Source: Defluviitaleaceae bacterium (GTDB lineage: Bacteria > Bacillota > Clostridia > Lachnospirales > WQUN01). From it: a stretch of DNA of 42,032 nt. The stretch covers positions 1 through 42,032 of the forward strand of contig WQSG01000023.1 in NCBI GenBank assembly GCA_009788055.1, in the 5' to 3' direction. The stretch's first letter is position 1; every line of letters starts with the position of its first letter. The position numbers and the translations under genes were made by a program. Of the stretch, positions 26,384-35,860 are shown one piece after another. A model generated the notes under the pieces. That model worked only from the letters and a program-made list of their open reading frames with translations. It searched no databases and was not told where the DNA came from.

Positions 26384-26387
26384 AATC

Positions 26388-26416
26388 TTGACAACTTGAT
26401 TTTATTGGAATATATT
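26388..26416 (+). promoter_or_regulatory. Sigma-A promoter of the subtilase gene
   Basis: TTGACA (26388-26393), a 17-nt spacer, and TATATT (26411-26416), about 35 nt before ATG 26451. GGAGGG precedes the start codon. Confidence 0.85.
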
Positions 26417-26450
26417 TGATTTCGACAATAAATATCGGAGGGATATTTTC

Positions 26451-29400
26451 ATGTACAAAATCAAAAATGTTCTTGCAATGCTTTTGGCTTTCGTAATTGT
26501 TGTTTCCGTCTTGCCCGTGCAAGCGGTAACAGCATACGAAAGCCATTTTATTTTTGAGATGCAAACCGACCCAAATTGGAACAGTATAACATCCGCAACC
26601 GCGCACCCAATAATGAGGGGGACTAACTCCGCAGGGGCGGCAGTGAGGATTAGCGCACCATTGCGAGAACTGCAATTCCCCGTAAGAAACGGGACGTCCC
26701 AAGGGCTTAGAATAAGAGCGGGTGCGTTGCTTAACGCGTTGTCTTCCGAGGGAAGCAAAATACAAATTGAGTATTCCGGGCGGCTTAGTGTTGCGGGAGC
26801 TTCGCAAATTCGTATGGAGCAAAGCCCCGCGCCCGTGTGGGAACAGGGCGTAAATATTTGGACGGCGCAAACAGGCGACGCCAACGTGTTTACGCAAACC
26901 ATTACGCTAACCCGCGAACAGTTGCAACACGCCGTTAATGTTGGCACGGGCGACATCACCCTTGGTGCAACGCCTGCTAATGCAGAGCTTGTAATCACGG
27001 GCATCAGGATTATTGAAATTTCTGCAAACGAAACCGCGCCCATAGAAACCGCACCCGTAACTACGTGGGTCGGGCTTCACGATGCGATAAACGCCGCACC
27101 TTACGGCGAACCGCATACAATTAAAATTGGCGCGAGTTTTGCGTCACCGCTACCGCATACACTGGAAGACGGCCGTGAAATTGTAATTCCGCACGGCAGG
27201 GATATTACCATTGTAAGCGATGACACAACCGAGCGCGTACTAACCCAAGCAATGCGCCACGCACAGCGGCATTTTATTGTTGGAAACAGCATTCTGACGT
27301 TGGGACAGGGCATTACACTTTGCGTACGGACGGACACGGTGGAAGCGTTTTCCGCTCACGATTTCGCGCTTCCGCAACCGTTGTTCAGTTCCGGTGCAGG
27401 GGGTGTTACAGTGCATTCCGGCGGCGGGTTTACAATGAACTACGGCAGTACAATAAGAAACGCGGCAATGGTAGTTGGCGGGGCGGTTAGCGTCCACAGC
27501 GGCGGCATTTTTGAAATGAACGAAGGCAGTATAATTGAAAACAGCCATGCAACATCCGGCGGAGCGGTTGGCGTTTCCGGCAGATTTGCGGGAAATTACG
27601 AACCCGCTGTATTTAACATGAACGGCGGTATAATCAGAAACAACACCGCACACGGCGGCGGCGGTATAAACGTCCGCGACAACGGCATTTTTAATATGCA
27701 CGGCGGAAACATCACAAACAACCACGCTTCAAGCCGTGGCGGTGGTGTATTTGCTTCCGGGGTTAACGGCGAAGATTTTGTTTTTACAATGACGGGCGGA
27801 ACAATAACCAACAATACCGCCGGAGATGATGGCGGCGGAATCTTTTTTGCAACCACAAGCCCCGTTAATATGTACGAGATAAACACAAGTGCCGTTACGG
27901 GCAACACCCCCAACAATATAAACGATATTTTCTACCCAATTTACGATATGCAAACCGACCCAAACTGGGCAAGCATAACCTCCGCAACCGCCCACCCGCT
28001 TATGCACGGTACAAATTCCGTCGCCGCCGCAGTGCGCATTAGCGAACCCTCACGCGAACTGCACTTCCCCACAAGAAGCGGAACTTCGCAAGGGCTTCGG
28101 ATTCGCGCAAACGCTTTGCTTAACGCACTGTGCGAGGAAAGAAGCGGCATACGAATTGAATATTCAGGGCGGCTTAATGTTGCGGGAAATTCGCAAGTTC
28201 GCATGGAACAAAGCCCCGCGCCCGCCTGGGAACAGGGCGTGAATATTTGGACGCAACAAACCGGATGGAACAACACATTTTCACACATCGTCACCCTAAC
28301 CCGCGAACAGTTGCAACACGCAACCACCACAGGCACAGGCGATATCACCCTTGGCGCAACCCCCGCCAATGCGGAACTTACCATCACAAACATCACCATT
28401 TCCGCAATCTACTCAATCGCCCCCGAACCGGAGCAAACGCCCGAACCGAGCGATATGCCGTATATTCGGGTGTTGACGGAGTTTCCGGGGCGAACAACAT
28501 TGCCGGCAATTGATATTGAATATATCGCTACTCCCGGCGAAGGTGAATACATTACAAGCGTATCCTTTACAAAGCGCGGCAGAACCCAGTATATTTATGT
28601 ATCCGGTACTTTACCGGGGCGCGAACAACGCGGAATACTTGGCGAAGCACGAATACCTGTGGCAGGTAGTGGTGGTAGTGACGGTCTCGGTCTCGTTTTT
28701 ACCGTGCGCGACTCCGCCGGAAACGAGGCAACGTTTAGAGCGAATAATACTCCCTCTTTGTGTGATACAACATTTTTTGACCCACCATGCTATATTCCTG
28801 ACGAATCGCTTGCAAGAGTTACATCCCGGGAGGACGCGAGCCGAGATATGATGTTCGTTACGGATAGGCTTTGGTTGCGCACAGGCTGGGATGGCTGGCG
28901 GGATGGTACTGCGTCTTTGGAGGCCGTCCAAGCAGCGGCAGCAACCATAGGCGGTACGGTTATCGGATTTTCATCTACCGGGGGGGTTCACATTCAGTTA
29001 TCGGATAGTGTTCGGAATGACGAAGATTTGCAAGCAATTGGTGAGGCACTGGTTAATGCGCATCCTCACTTATTTGACCCCACGCCTTCCCGTAGTTACC
29101 TCATAGTTATACTACAGCCAAGACTTGATACCATGGTTAGGAGGTATGCGGCCTTTGCGGCCGCAACCTTTCCTCATAGTCAGTGGTGGCTTGACGATAC
29201 TAATTTTCCGAAGGCGTGGGAAGAGTTCTTCCCGCAAATGAGTGATAATAGTTGGACCGGTAGCCAAATTAGGGTTGGCGTTTTGGATAGCGGCGGTTTC
29301 AGATACAGTCATGAAGCGTTACAAGTTCCAAGTCGCAATATCATAAACCGAAACCAAAGAACAACGTGGCTTAATAATATCAATCAAAGCCACGGAACGG

Positions 29401-31601
29401 CCGTTATGTCTATTCTTGGAGGGCGGCATTCTACCCTAACCAGCGAAGTAGCGGGCGGCATTAATATAAACCGCAATTTCCTGTTTGGATATGATGCACA
29501 TTGTCAAGACGGGGTACGTCCGGCCACAGTCGTAAGCGGATTACGGCATCTTGTGCAAGGACAAAATGTTCAAGTTGTGAATGTTAGCTTGGGACACCCT
29601 GCTATATCCGACAGTGACGTTTTGCCCATAAATGAAGAGGTCGGGCGACTACTTGATAATGGGTTTGATTTCGTTATTGTTCAAGCCGCAGGGAACGAAA
29701 GAAATCACAAAGCTGTAGGCTCGTTTTTCCGTGATATGAATGAAACCAATTTCCCTGCACCCAGCATAACCGGGGGATGGGACGCGGTGAATGATAGAAT
29801 TATTACAGTCGGCGCAACTAACGAAAACGGCAGAATGTGGTTGATGTCAAACTTTGGGGTGAATGTTGTTGCACCGGGAACCAGCATACGTTTTGCGTGC
29901 AATAACGAAGATGATGCATATGATGTCTCAAGTGGTCTCAGAAACGGAACATCTCTTGCCGCACCAATTGTATCTGCCCTTGCCGCATTAATTTTTGACT
30001 ACAATCCAGACCTTTCCGGCGCGTGTGTGAAAAGAGCCATAGTAAATTCCGCTGTTGAAAGCGGGCTTCCCGTAGAAGACAACAGGATTATAAGCTTTGT
30101 GAGAAGAAACACAATATATCACCAAATTGATGCCTATGCCGCGTTGCGTTACGCCGCAGGGGATAGGATGCCAAGATATCATGCAAACGGAATATTACAA
30201 GGACAAGTGCTTGTTGCGTGTCCATCAGACAGCCCGTTTTCATGCACATTCTATCCATGCCCGTACTGTAGACCACTAGTTGGTATGCAGATTAAAATTA
30301 ATGCACTCCATGATGATGTTGACTTTATCGCTGCCGGAGAAACCAATCACCGTGGCTTTTATCGTATTACTGATATTCCGGTGCAAGAAACCGGGTGGTG
30401 TCCGATTACCGGAATCTTTCGGTGTCGGTCGCTAAATTTCTATGAATTAACGTTTTATCCTATGGGACCTTATTATTATCGCTATTATTCGGGCAGACTT
30501 GTAAAGGTGAATTTGCGACGAGGTGTAAACTCGCAAATAAATGCTGTAAGGTTGCCTTCTCGTTCCGGCGCAAGCGCGAATGTATTTGATGAAGCAATCG
30601 GATTTGCGCCGTTTAGCGGGGATATTACTCTCGCAAGCGAACCGGGCGGAATGCTGGGCGGTCGCATATACAAAGACGGTGAACTTTTTGAAGGCACTGC
30701 AACCCTGCGGTTTTACAGGGGCATATACTTGCTTGAGCCGCATATGCTTTACTGCGAAGAATGGGCAAGCGCAATTGAATCACTTGCAATGGAACCGGTT
30801 AAAACCGTGCGCGTAACAGATGGACATTTCCACGCACAACTCCCGCCGGGTAACTACACCGTAATCCTTTCCGGCGGTAGGATTTACACGGAAGTTGCCC
30901 ATGTAATTGCACACTGGGACGGCGACGATTACTGGCTTAACCAGAATATAATCGTGCGCAGGAGAGAACCAAGGAATATAACTTACGCTTTTGAATGCGA
31001 ACTGTTCCTAAATCGTGTTCTTCAAAATTATTTAGGAAAACAACCGGGCGACCCCGTGTATGATTATGAAGTGGCAGATATTCGATGGCTTTGCGTCCAC
31101 GAAGGGGCAACAAGCATTGCGGGGATAGAGTATTTCACGTCTTTGCAAAGTTTATGTGCAATCCATGGCTCTTTGCTATCCACTATTGATGTTTCGCACA
31201 ATAGACGTTTACTGAGTCTCAGTGTTGGGGGTAACCTACTCACCAGCTTGGATTTGTCAAGAAATAGGCAACTACTATGGCTTAATGCCAGCAATAATTC
31301 CCTTACACACATAACTTTGCCAAATAGTATGAATTTGAGCGATGGCTCTGTTTCTCTACACCTTAACAATATCCCATCGCTTGATTACGTTATAGGATGG
31401 GAGCAAGTCGGATTAAGTCCCGATGGGTTGCGGTGGTTTTACCCGCAACGCCATCACCAGTCGCAAGCGGCAATGGCAGAGCCGTTCGGCATGGGTGTGG
31501 ATATGTGTATGGATACGTTCTGTATCCACCGCCACTTTGAATGGGATTTCGAGTTCCCCACCCCACCCTACGAATTTATCTCTGTAGCACCATCCCCATA
31601 G
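26451..31601 (+). CDS. Large secreted multidomain subtilase (S8 peptidase)
   Basis: The 1,716-residue product has these parts. Signal peptide 1-28 (MYKIKNVLAMLL, cleavage near VTA). A ~155-residue module at 34-193, repeated at 498-654. Between them is a right-handed beta-helix with GG-rich repeats at 314-494 (NMNGGIIRNNTA, MHGGNITNNHA). A degenerate Ig-like part follows, then the S8 peptidase at ~900-1240 with Asp946 (GVLDSG), His981 (SHGTAV), oxyanion Asn1082 (AAGNE) and Ser1168 (NGTSLAAP). Two carboxypeptidase-regulatory-like beta domains (about 1260-1500) and an LRR-like segment near 1560-1640 complete it. All triad residues are present, so it should be active. There is no dockerin, SLH or LPxTG anchor. 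The substrate is unknown. Confidence 0.85.
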   Translation: MYKIKNVLAMLLAFVIVVSVLPVQAVTAYESHFIFEMQTDPNWNSITSATAHPIMRGTNSAGAAVRISAPLRELQFPVRNGTSQGLRIRAGALLNALSSEGSKIQIEYSGRLSVAGASQIRMEQSPAPVWEQGVNIWTAQTGDANVFTQTITLTREQLQHAVNVGTGDITLGATPANAELVITGIRIIEISANETAPIETAPVTTWVGLHDAINAAPYGEPHTIKIGASFASPLPHTLEDGREIVIPHGRDITIVSDDTTERVLTQAMRHAQRHFIVGNSILTLGQGITLCVRTDTVEAFSAHDFALPQPLFSSGAGGVTVHSGGGFTMNYGSTIRNAAMVVGGAVSVHSGGIFEMNEGSIIENSHATSGGAVGVSGRFAGNYEPAVFNMNGGIIRNNTAHGGGGINVRDNGIFNMHGGNITNNHASSRGGGVFASGVNGEDFVFTMTGGTITNNTAGDDGGGIFFATTSPVNMYEINTSAVTGNTPNNINDIFYPIYDMQTDPNWASITSATAHPLMHGTNSVAAAVRISEPSRELHFPTRSGTSQGLRIRANALLNALCEERSGIRIEYSGRLNVAGNSQVRMEQSPAPAWEQGVNIWTQQTGWNNTFSHIVTLTREQLQHATTTGTGDITLGATPANAELTITNITISAIYSIAPEPEQTPEPSDMPYIRVLTEFPGRTTLPAIDIEYIATPGEGEYITSVSFTKRGRTQYIYVSGTLPGREQRGILGEARIPVAGSGGSDGLGLVFTVRDSAGNEATFRANNTPSLCDTTFFDPPCYIPDESLARVTSREDASRDMMFVTDRLWLRTGWDGWRDGTASLEAVQAAAATIGGTVIGFSSTGGVHIQLSDSVRNDEDLQAIGEALVNAHPHLFDPTPSRSYLIVILQPRLDTMVRRYAAFAAATFPHSQWWLDDTNFPKAWEEFFPQMSDNSWTGSQIRVGVLDSGGFRYSHEALQVPSRNIINRNQRTTWLNNINQSHGTAVMSILGGRHSTLTSEVAGGININRNFLFGYDAHCQDGVRPATVVSGLRHLVQGQNVQVVNVSLGHPAISDSDVLPINEEVGRLLDNGFDFVIVQAAGNERNHKAVGSFFRDMNETNFPAPSITGGWDAVNDRIITVGATNENGRMWLMSNFGVNVVAPGTSIRFACNNEDDAYDVSSGLRNGTSLAAPIVSALAALIFDYNPDLSGACVKRAIVNSAVESGLPVEDNRIISFVRRNTIYHQIDAYAALRYAAGDRMPRYHANGILQGQVLVACPSDSPFSCTFYPCPYCRPLVGMQIKINALHDDVDFIAAGETNHRGFYRITDIPVQETGWCPITGIFRCRSLNFYELTFYPMGPYYYRYYSGRLVKVNLRRGVNSQINAVRLPSRSGASANVFDEAIGFAPFSGDITLASEPGGMLGGRIYKDGELFEGTATLRFYRGIYLLEPHMLYCEEWASAIESLAMEPVKTVRVTDGHFHAQLPPGNYTVILSGGRIYTEVAHVIAHWDGDDYWLNQNIIVRRREPRNITYAFECELFLNRVLQNYLGKQPGDPVYDYEVADIRWLCVHEGATSIAGIEYFTSLQSLCAIHGSLLSTIDVSHNRRLLSLSVGGNLLTSLDLSRNRQLLWLNASNNSLTHITLPNSMNLSDGSVSLHLNNIPSLDYVIGWEQVGLSPDGLRWFYPQRHHQSQAAMAEPFGMGVDMCMDTFCIHRHFEWDFEFPTPPYEFISVAPSP
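26551..27027 (+). repeat. Intragenic module repeat, first copy
   Basis: Encodes MQTDPNWNSITSATAHP through TPANAELVITGIRI. The second copy at 27943-28412 matches it across its whole length. Nucleotide identity is also clearly high, for example CGCGAACAGTTGCAACACGC in both. The module is beta-rich and may bind carbohydrate; that is inference. Confidence 0.85.
27943..28412 (+). repeat. Intragenic module repeat, second copy
   Basis: Encodes MQTDPNWASITSATAHP through TPANAELTITNITI. It lies after the beta-helix, in the same frame and orientation as the copy at 26551-27027. Confidence 0.85.
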
Positions 31602-31634
31602 GCTACCACAGGAACAACACGACAGGAGAGTATT

Positions 31635-33479
31635 ATGATTAGTGAAATGCAACTGGTATTTTTAATTTTGGCGGCGACAACGGTGTGTTTTGCAATTCCG
31701 AAATTCCGTTCAGATTTGGTCGCGCTGTGTTCGCTTTTGGCACTGTATCTTGCGGGGGTTATCACTGTGTCGGAGGCGTTGGCGGGCTTTTCAAGCACCG
31801 TTGTTGTAATGCTGGCGGTGCTGTTTGTTGTGGGCGAAGGGATTTCGCAAACGGGGCTTGCGGGCAAAGCGGGCAACTTGCTGGTAAAATTGACGGGCGA
31901 CAGCGAGTTTAGAATGCTGGTTTTTGTGAAACTATTGGTTGCGGTAATCGGCAGTTTTATAAGCAACACGGGGACGGTTGCAATTTTGATGCCGATAGTT
32001 GTAAGCCTTAGCATAAAAATGAACATACACCCCGGTAAATTGCTGATGCCGTTGGCATTTGGCGCAAGCATGGGCGGTGCGCTTACTCTTATCGGAACCG
32101 CGCCAAACTTGCTTGCACGGGACGCGCTTATCAATCACGGCTTTGAAGGGCTGTCGTTTTTCGATTTTACGCCGATTGGTCTGGTTATTCTTGTAACGGG
32201 TACGGCGTATATGTGGTTTGTGGGGCGGAAATTGCTGGATAAACCGTATGAAAAAAAGTCCAACGTGGCGGACACGGTTAATGTTTCCGAACTTCTGCGT
32301 CAGTACAAAATTGACGAAAATCTTAATTGCGTACAAATCCCCGCAGAGCATGAACTTGTTGGCAAAACGCTAAAGGAATTGAAATGGGGAAGCGGCTACG
32401 GCGTTACCGTGCTTAAAGTGCGCAAAAAAACGGCAAAGGGAATTTTAAGCGGAAGCGGGTTTTCGCAGGTTTTGGCAAGCCCAAGTTATATTTTGGAAGC
32501 GGAGGATATTTTGCTTCTTTACGCGCCGCCGTCCTCTTTGCAAAAACTTCTGAGCGAGACGGCACTTGAGATAATCCGTTGCGAGTCTGTAGAGGGGCTT
32601 CAAATTCAAGATGTTAATATCGCAGAGGTTATTCTAACGCCGCAGTCTAACCTTATTAATCGGTCGCTTAGGGATATTAATTTCCGTGATAAATTCGGGC
32701 TAAGTGTTCTTTCCGTAAGGTGTCGTAATCAAGGCGCGAAACTTCCCGACGCACAGGAGAAGTTCAACTACGGCGACGCTATGCTTATCTATGGCAAGTG
32801 GAAAGACATTGACCTTTTGGCGCAGGAAAAAAGCGACCTTGTTGTAATAAGCCATCAGGCAACCGAGACTGCGTTTAATCCCGTCCGTGCGATTATGGCG
32901 GGGGCGGTGCTTCTTGCAATGGTTGTGCTGTTGGTTTTCGAGTGGATTCCTGCGGTTATTTCCGTGGCTATCGCGGGGCTTTTTATGATTCTTACGGGCA
33001 GTGTGCGCAGTACGGAACAGGCATACCGCGCCGTAAACTGGCAAATTGTTATCCTTATCGCCTGTATGCTTCCTATGGCAACTGCGCTTGAAAACACGGG
33101 CGGCGTTGCGTTTATCGCAGACAATATCACCGCCGCGCTGGGCGGCGCAGGCCCGATTGCCGTAATGATTGGGCTGTATGTAACAACTTCCGTTTTTGGC
33201 GTGTTTATAAGCAACACGGCTACCGCTGTGCTGTTTTTGCCCGTTGCAATTTTGGCGGCACAGTACATGGGCATCAGCCCGTTGCCTTTTGTTATGGCGG
33301 TTACGTATGCTTCCAGTATGTCGTTTGCAACGCCTGTTTCCACCCCGCCAAACGCAATGGTTATGGTTGCGGGTAAATATAAATTCCTCGACTACATGAA
33401 GGTGGGCATTCCGTTGCAAATTCTTGTTGGCGTTGTGATAATTTTGCTGTTGCCGTTATTCTTCCCGTTTGGTATATAA
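31635..33479 (+). CDS. SLC13-family anion permease with two TrkA-C (RCK_C) domains
   Basis: The 614-residue membrane protein has an N-terminal half with about six helices, containing SNTGTVAILMPIV and GGALTLIGTAPNLLA, the first SNT motif and adjacent substrate loop. A cytoplasmic region of about 170 residues (roughly 215-390) holds two TrkA-C domains (ELVGKTLKEL and NLINRSLRDINFR). The second membrane half has SNTATAVLFLPVA and ATPVSTPPNAMVM. This layout is typical of bacterial sodium- or proton-coupled sulfate, dicarboxylate or other anion permeases. ACAGGAGAG precedes ATG 31635. Its 3' end overlaps the convergent glycosyltransferase by 24 nt. Confidence 0.92.
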   Translation: MISEMQLVFLILAATTVCFAIPKFRSDLVALCSLLALYLAGVITVSEALAGFSSTVVVMLAVLFVVGEGISQTGLAGKAGNLLVKLTGDSEFRMLVFVKLLVAVIGSFISNTGTVAILMPIVVSLSIKMNIHPGKLLMPLAFGASMGGALTLIGTAPNLLARDALINHGFEGLSFFDFTPIGLVILVTGTAYMWFVGRKLLDKPYEKKSNVADTVNVSELLRQYKIDENLNCVQIPAEHELVGKTLKELKWGSGYGVTVLKVRKKTAKGILSGSGFSQVLASPSYILEAEDILLLYAPPSSLQKLLSETALEIIRCESVEGLQIQDVNIAEVILTPQSNLINRSLRDINFRDKFGLSVLSVRCRNQGAKLPDAQEKFNYGDAMLIYGKWKDIDLLAQEKSDLVVISHQATETAFNPVRAIMAGAVLLAMVVLLVFEWIPAVISVAIAGLFMILTGSVRSTEQAYRAVNWQIVILIACMLPMATALENTGGVAFIADNITAALGGAGPIAVMIGLYVTTSVFGVFISNTATAVLFLPVAILAAQYMGISPLPFVMAVTYASSMSFATPVSTPPNAMVMVAGKYKFLDYMKVGIPLQILVGVVIILLLPLFFPFGI

Positions 33480-35117
33480 AATTTCCTGCAACTTTTTCGC
33501 TTCTTTTTCTATGTGATAGCCTGAATTTTTCAAGTCAATTACAGCGCGTTTGTTCGCGCTGTTTTTTATTTCGCAGAGTTTTTCTGCCCAAGCGTCCGCG
33601 CCTTTCGCAAGGGGGATAAAACAGGCGTGTTCGCTTATTTTTGCCTCTTTCGGAATACCGTCGGAAATAATTACGGGAAGGGACGCGGCTTGCGCTTCTA
33701 TCGTTACAAGCGGCAAGCCCTCGTGGATTGACGGAACGAGAAGAACATCAAGGGCTTGATAATAGTCGGCGGTGTTGTCTATTTTGCCCGTGAGAATTAC
33801 AGACGAGCGGAAATCGGAGAACGCTAAGCCTTCCTCCAGATTTTCGCGCAGTTCGCCGTCACCGATTATCAGCAAAATCGCGTTTTCGTTGCCTGTCATG
33901 CGCAAAAATTTGCGGAACACGTCCAGCGCGAAACCATGGTTTTTCACAGGCGTAAGCCGCCCTATTATCCCTACCGCAAATTTGCCGCCGATATCGTGTT
34001 TGGCGCGTGTTTTCTCCCGTATTTCCGCGTTGAATTTGAACTTGTCCAAGTCGATTGCATTACTTATGATATGATACTCTTTGAAGCTTTTGCCAAAAAG
34101 CCAGCCCGCCGCATCTTTTGTGCAAGCCAAAAACTTATTTGCAAACAGCCGCAAAAACGGTTGCGCAAGAAAATTCGCTTGCCGTTTCAGCCGCGACGCA
34201 CCTTGGTAGTCCGAGAAGTGACTCCACGCCACGCGATTTTTTACACCGCAAAACCACGCAACCGCAAGCTCTATAAAGGCAAAGGCGTGTTCCGTGCAAA
34301 CTATTACCGTGTCGTATTTTTGCGCACCACGATAAATTTTCCGCATTGCAAAAATATTCCCGAAAAAGCTTTCGCCCCGCGTTGGCACACGGAAAATCTC
34401 CGCACCAAGCGCAACGGCCTCATCCTCGTAAAATCCTTTTTCGCCATGCACAACGAAATCAAAAACGATTCTGTCAAAGTTGCGAAAAAAATTCATTACA
34501 ACCGTTTCCAACCCGCCAAGGTCTAAATTCGGCAGGATTACTAAAATGCGTTTCATTTTGTCTTTTCTGAAATCAAGAAAAGAATAGTATCCCCTGTCGT
34601 CCTTTTCGCCGGTGAGAACGATTGTGCCATCGTTCAGCCACGAAATTACGCGTTCAACTTTATTAGACAGTTCGGGAAAAAAACCATGCAGTATTTCATC
34701 TTGAACAGGTTTTTCCAGCTCACACCATGAATTTACCCCTCGGTCATACGGAACAACTACATAAAGCCCGTAACCCTCAACTTCTTCCAAAAAATAATAT
34801 CCATTGGAATACAGATTGTAGAGAGTTACCAATGCAACCGAAAGTTTTGGATTGATATGCTTTGCGTCCTCCAAAAGAGAAAGCAATCTGCGTTTTTCCA
34901 TTTCCCCACAGCTAATATATTTTTTAACCAATTGCAATAAATCATATGTTGCGTAGCTTTTTTCAAAATTGAACGAAATCAAATCCAAATAGTCGTCAGG
35001 ATTCATCTGTTGCTTTAGTTCACTTTCGTTTGCATAAAGCCACTCCGCAAAATCGTCAAGCGAGATGCTTTCCGAAAACAAGCGGTAAAACATTTCCGCA
35101 ATATGAGGTGGAAACAT
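33456..35117 (-). CDS. GT4-type glycosyltransferase fused to an immunity-protein-like N-terminal domain
   Basis: ATG 35117 (MFPPHIAEMF) is chosen because GGAGG lies 8 nt before it; the 35132 ATG contains that GGAGG. The 553-residue protein has two parts. Residues 1-185 are acidic and helical (LDDFAEWLYANESEL, DDYLDLISFNF) and resemble a Firmicutes family I associate with polymorphic-toxin immunity proteins. Residues 188-553 form a complete GT-B glycosyltransferase, with KRILVILPNLDLGGLETVV at its start, GIIGRLTPVKNHGFALDVF and the EGLPLVTIEAQA donor-sugar motif. Met188 (34556) could be the original start of the transferase. The frame is open throughout. It is the last gene of the minus-strand envelope operon. 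Role and acceptor are unknown. Confidence 0.8.
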   Translation of the reverse strand: MFPPHIAEMFYRLFSESISLDDFAEWLYANESELKQQMNPDDYLDLISFNFEKSYATYDLLQLVKKYISCGEMEKRRLLSLLEDAKHINPKLSVALVTLYNLYSNGYYFLEEVEGYGLYVVVPYDRGVNSWCELEKPVQDEILHGFFPELSNKVERVISWLNDGTIVLTGEKDDRGYYSFLDFRKDKMKRILVILPNLDLGGLETVVMNFFRNFDRIVFDFVVHGEKGFYEDEAVALGAEIFRVPTRGESFFGNIFAMRKIYRGAQKYDTVIVCTEHAFAFIELAVAWFCGVKNRVAWSHFSDYQGASRLKRQANFLAQPFLRLFANKFLACTKDAAGWLFGKSFKEYHIISNAIDLDKFKFNAEIREKTRAKHDIGGKFAVGIIGRLTPVKNHGFALDVFRKFLRMTGNENAILLIIGDGELRENLEEGLAFSDFRSSVILTGKIDNTADYYQALDVLLVPSIHEGLPLVTIEAQAASLPVIISDGIPKEAKISEHACFIPLAKGADAWAEKLCEIKNSANKRAVIDLKNSGYHIEKEAKKLQEILYTKREE

Positions 35118-35191
35118 TGTCGTATCCTCCATCCATTCATTTATTGGATTTGTAAAGATGTCTTGGACAACACCTTTGCCACCCTACACAT

Positions 35192-35860
35192 TTATCGACC
35201 GTCTTTCATTGCTTCGTCAATTAGGTCTTTGATTGACTTGAGAATCTCAATAACAAAAGATTTATTTGCTACCACCATTATTACAATCCCCATAAAAAAC
35301 AAAAAGCCCATCATATTCGGTAAAAGTAGCCGAAGAGGCGTATTGAAAGATATTGTCCGTATGAAATTTCTGTTTTCATCGTACATCCTAACCCGCATGC
35401 CGCGTAAAGCATAGATATTTCCCTCATTATCAACGCGCGATCCTCGCCTTCGTCTTCTGATTTCCTCCAGTTCACCTGTTTCCAACGGTCGCCGCTCTCC
35501 TACCAAATAGCCATCCTTAAATGCCATATAGCGGCTACCCCTTGCCACTGCAACATGAACGATATCATCGTCGTCGATATAGAACGTAAAATACGCGCCT
35601 CCACCGGGCGGAAATGTAAACCTGTACAAAAATATCCCGGTATTATCAAACACCTGAATCGCACCCAAATGCCCGCCTGCGCCTACAAATATGTTTCCCG
35701 CACTGTCAACGGCCATTCCATTAATTCTCGGCATATGCATCTGGTCATAAAACCGCCCAACACGACCTGTAACAGGTACATTTAAGGTCAAAAAGAACCC
35801 GAAAAAGCCGATTATCAGCAACAGCAAACCAATATTGGTAAAAAATTTTTTACCCGTCAT
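35192..35860 (-). CDS. Membrane-anchored NHL/propeller-like protein
   Basis: The 222-residue protein has an N-terminal membrane helix (LLLLIIGFFGFFLTL), an extracytoplasmic ~150-residue part with propeller-like repeats (GMAVDSAGNIFVGA, SRVDNEGNIYAL, each followed by a V..FD or VRMYDENR strand), and a second membrane helix near residues 183-203 (MGFLFFMGIVIMVVAN). Such repeats usually form bladed sensors or binding surfaces; only about two to four blades are present. The start overlaps the murJ stop by 4 nt. Function is unknown. Confidence 0.7.
   Translation of the reverse strand: MTGKKFFTNIGLLLLIIGFFGFFLTLNVPVTGRVGRFYDQMHMPRINGMAVDSAGNIFVGAGGHLGAIQVFDNTGIFLYRFTFPPGGGAYFTFYIDDDDIVHVAVARGSRYMAFKDGYLVGERRPLETGELEEIRRRRRGSRVDNEGNIYALRGMRVRMYDENRNFIRTISFNTPLRLLLPNMMGFLFFMGIVIMVVANKSFVIEILKSIKDLIDEAMKDGR

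Noticed and set aside
25660..26394. 244-residue open frame antisense to the ABC ATPase
   Set aside because: It lies fully opposite a gene with all ABC motifs, lacks a ribosome-binding site and has a Ser/Ala/Pro-rich composition typical of antisense frames in GC-biased codons.
32700..33419. 239-residue antisense frame under the permease
   Set aside because: His/Asn/Arg-rich shadow of a well-supported membrane protein.
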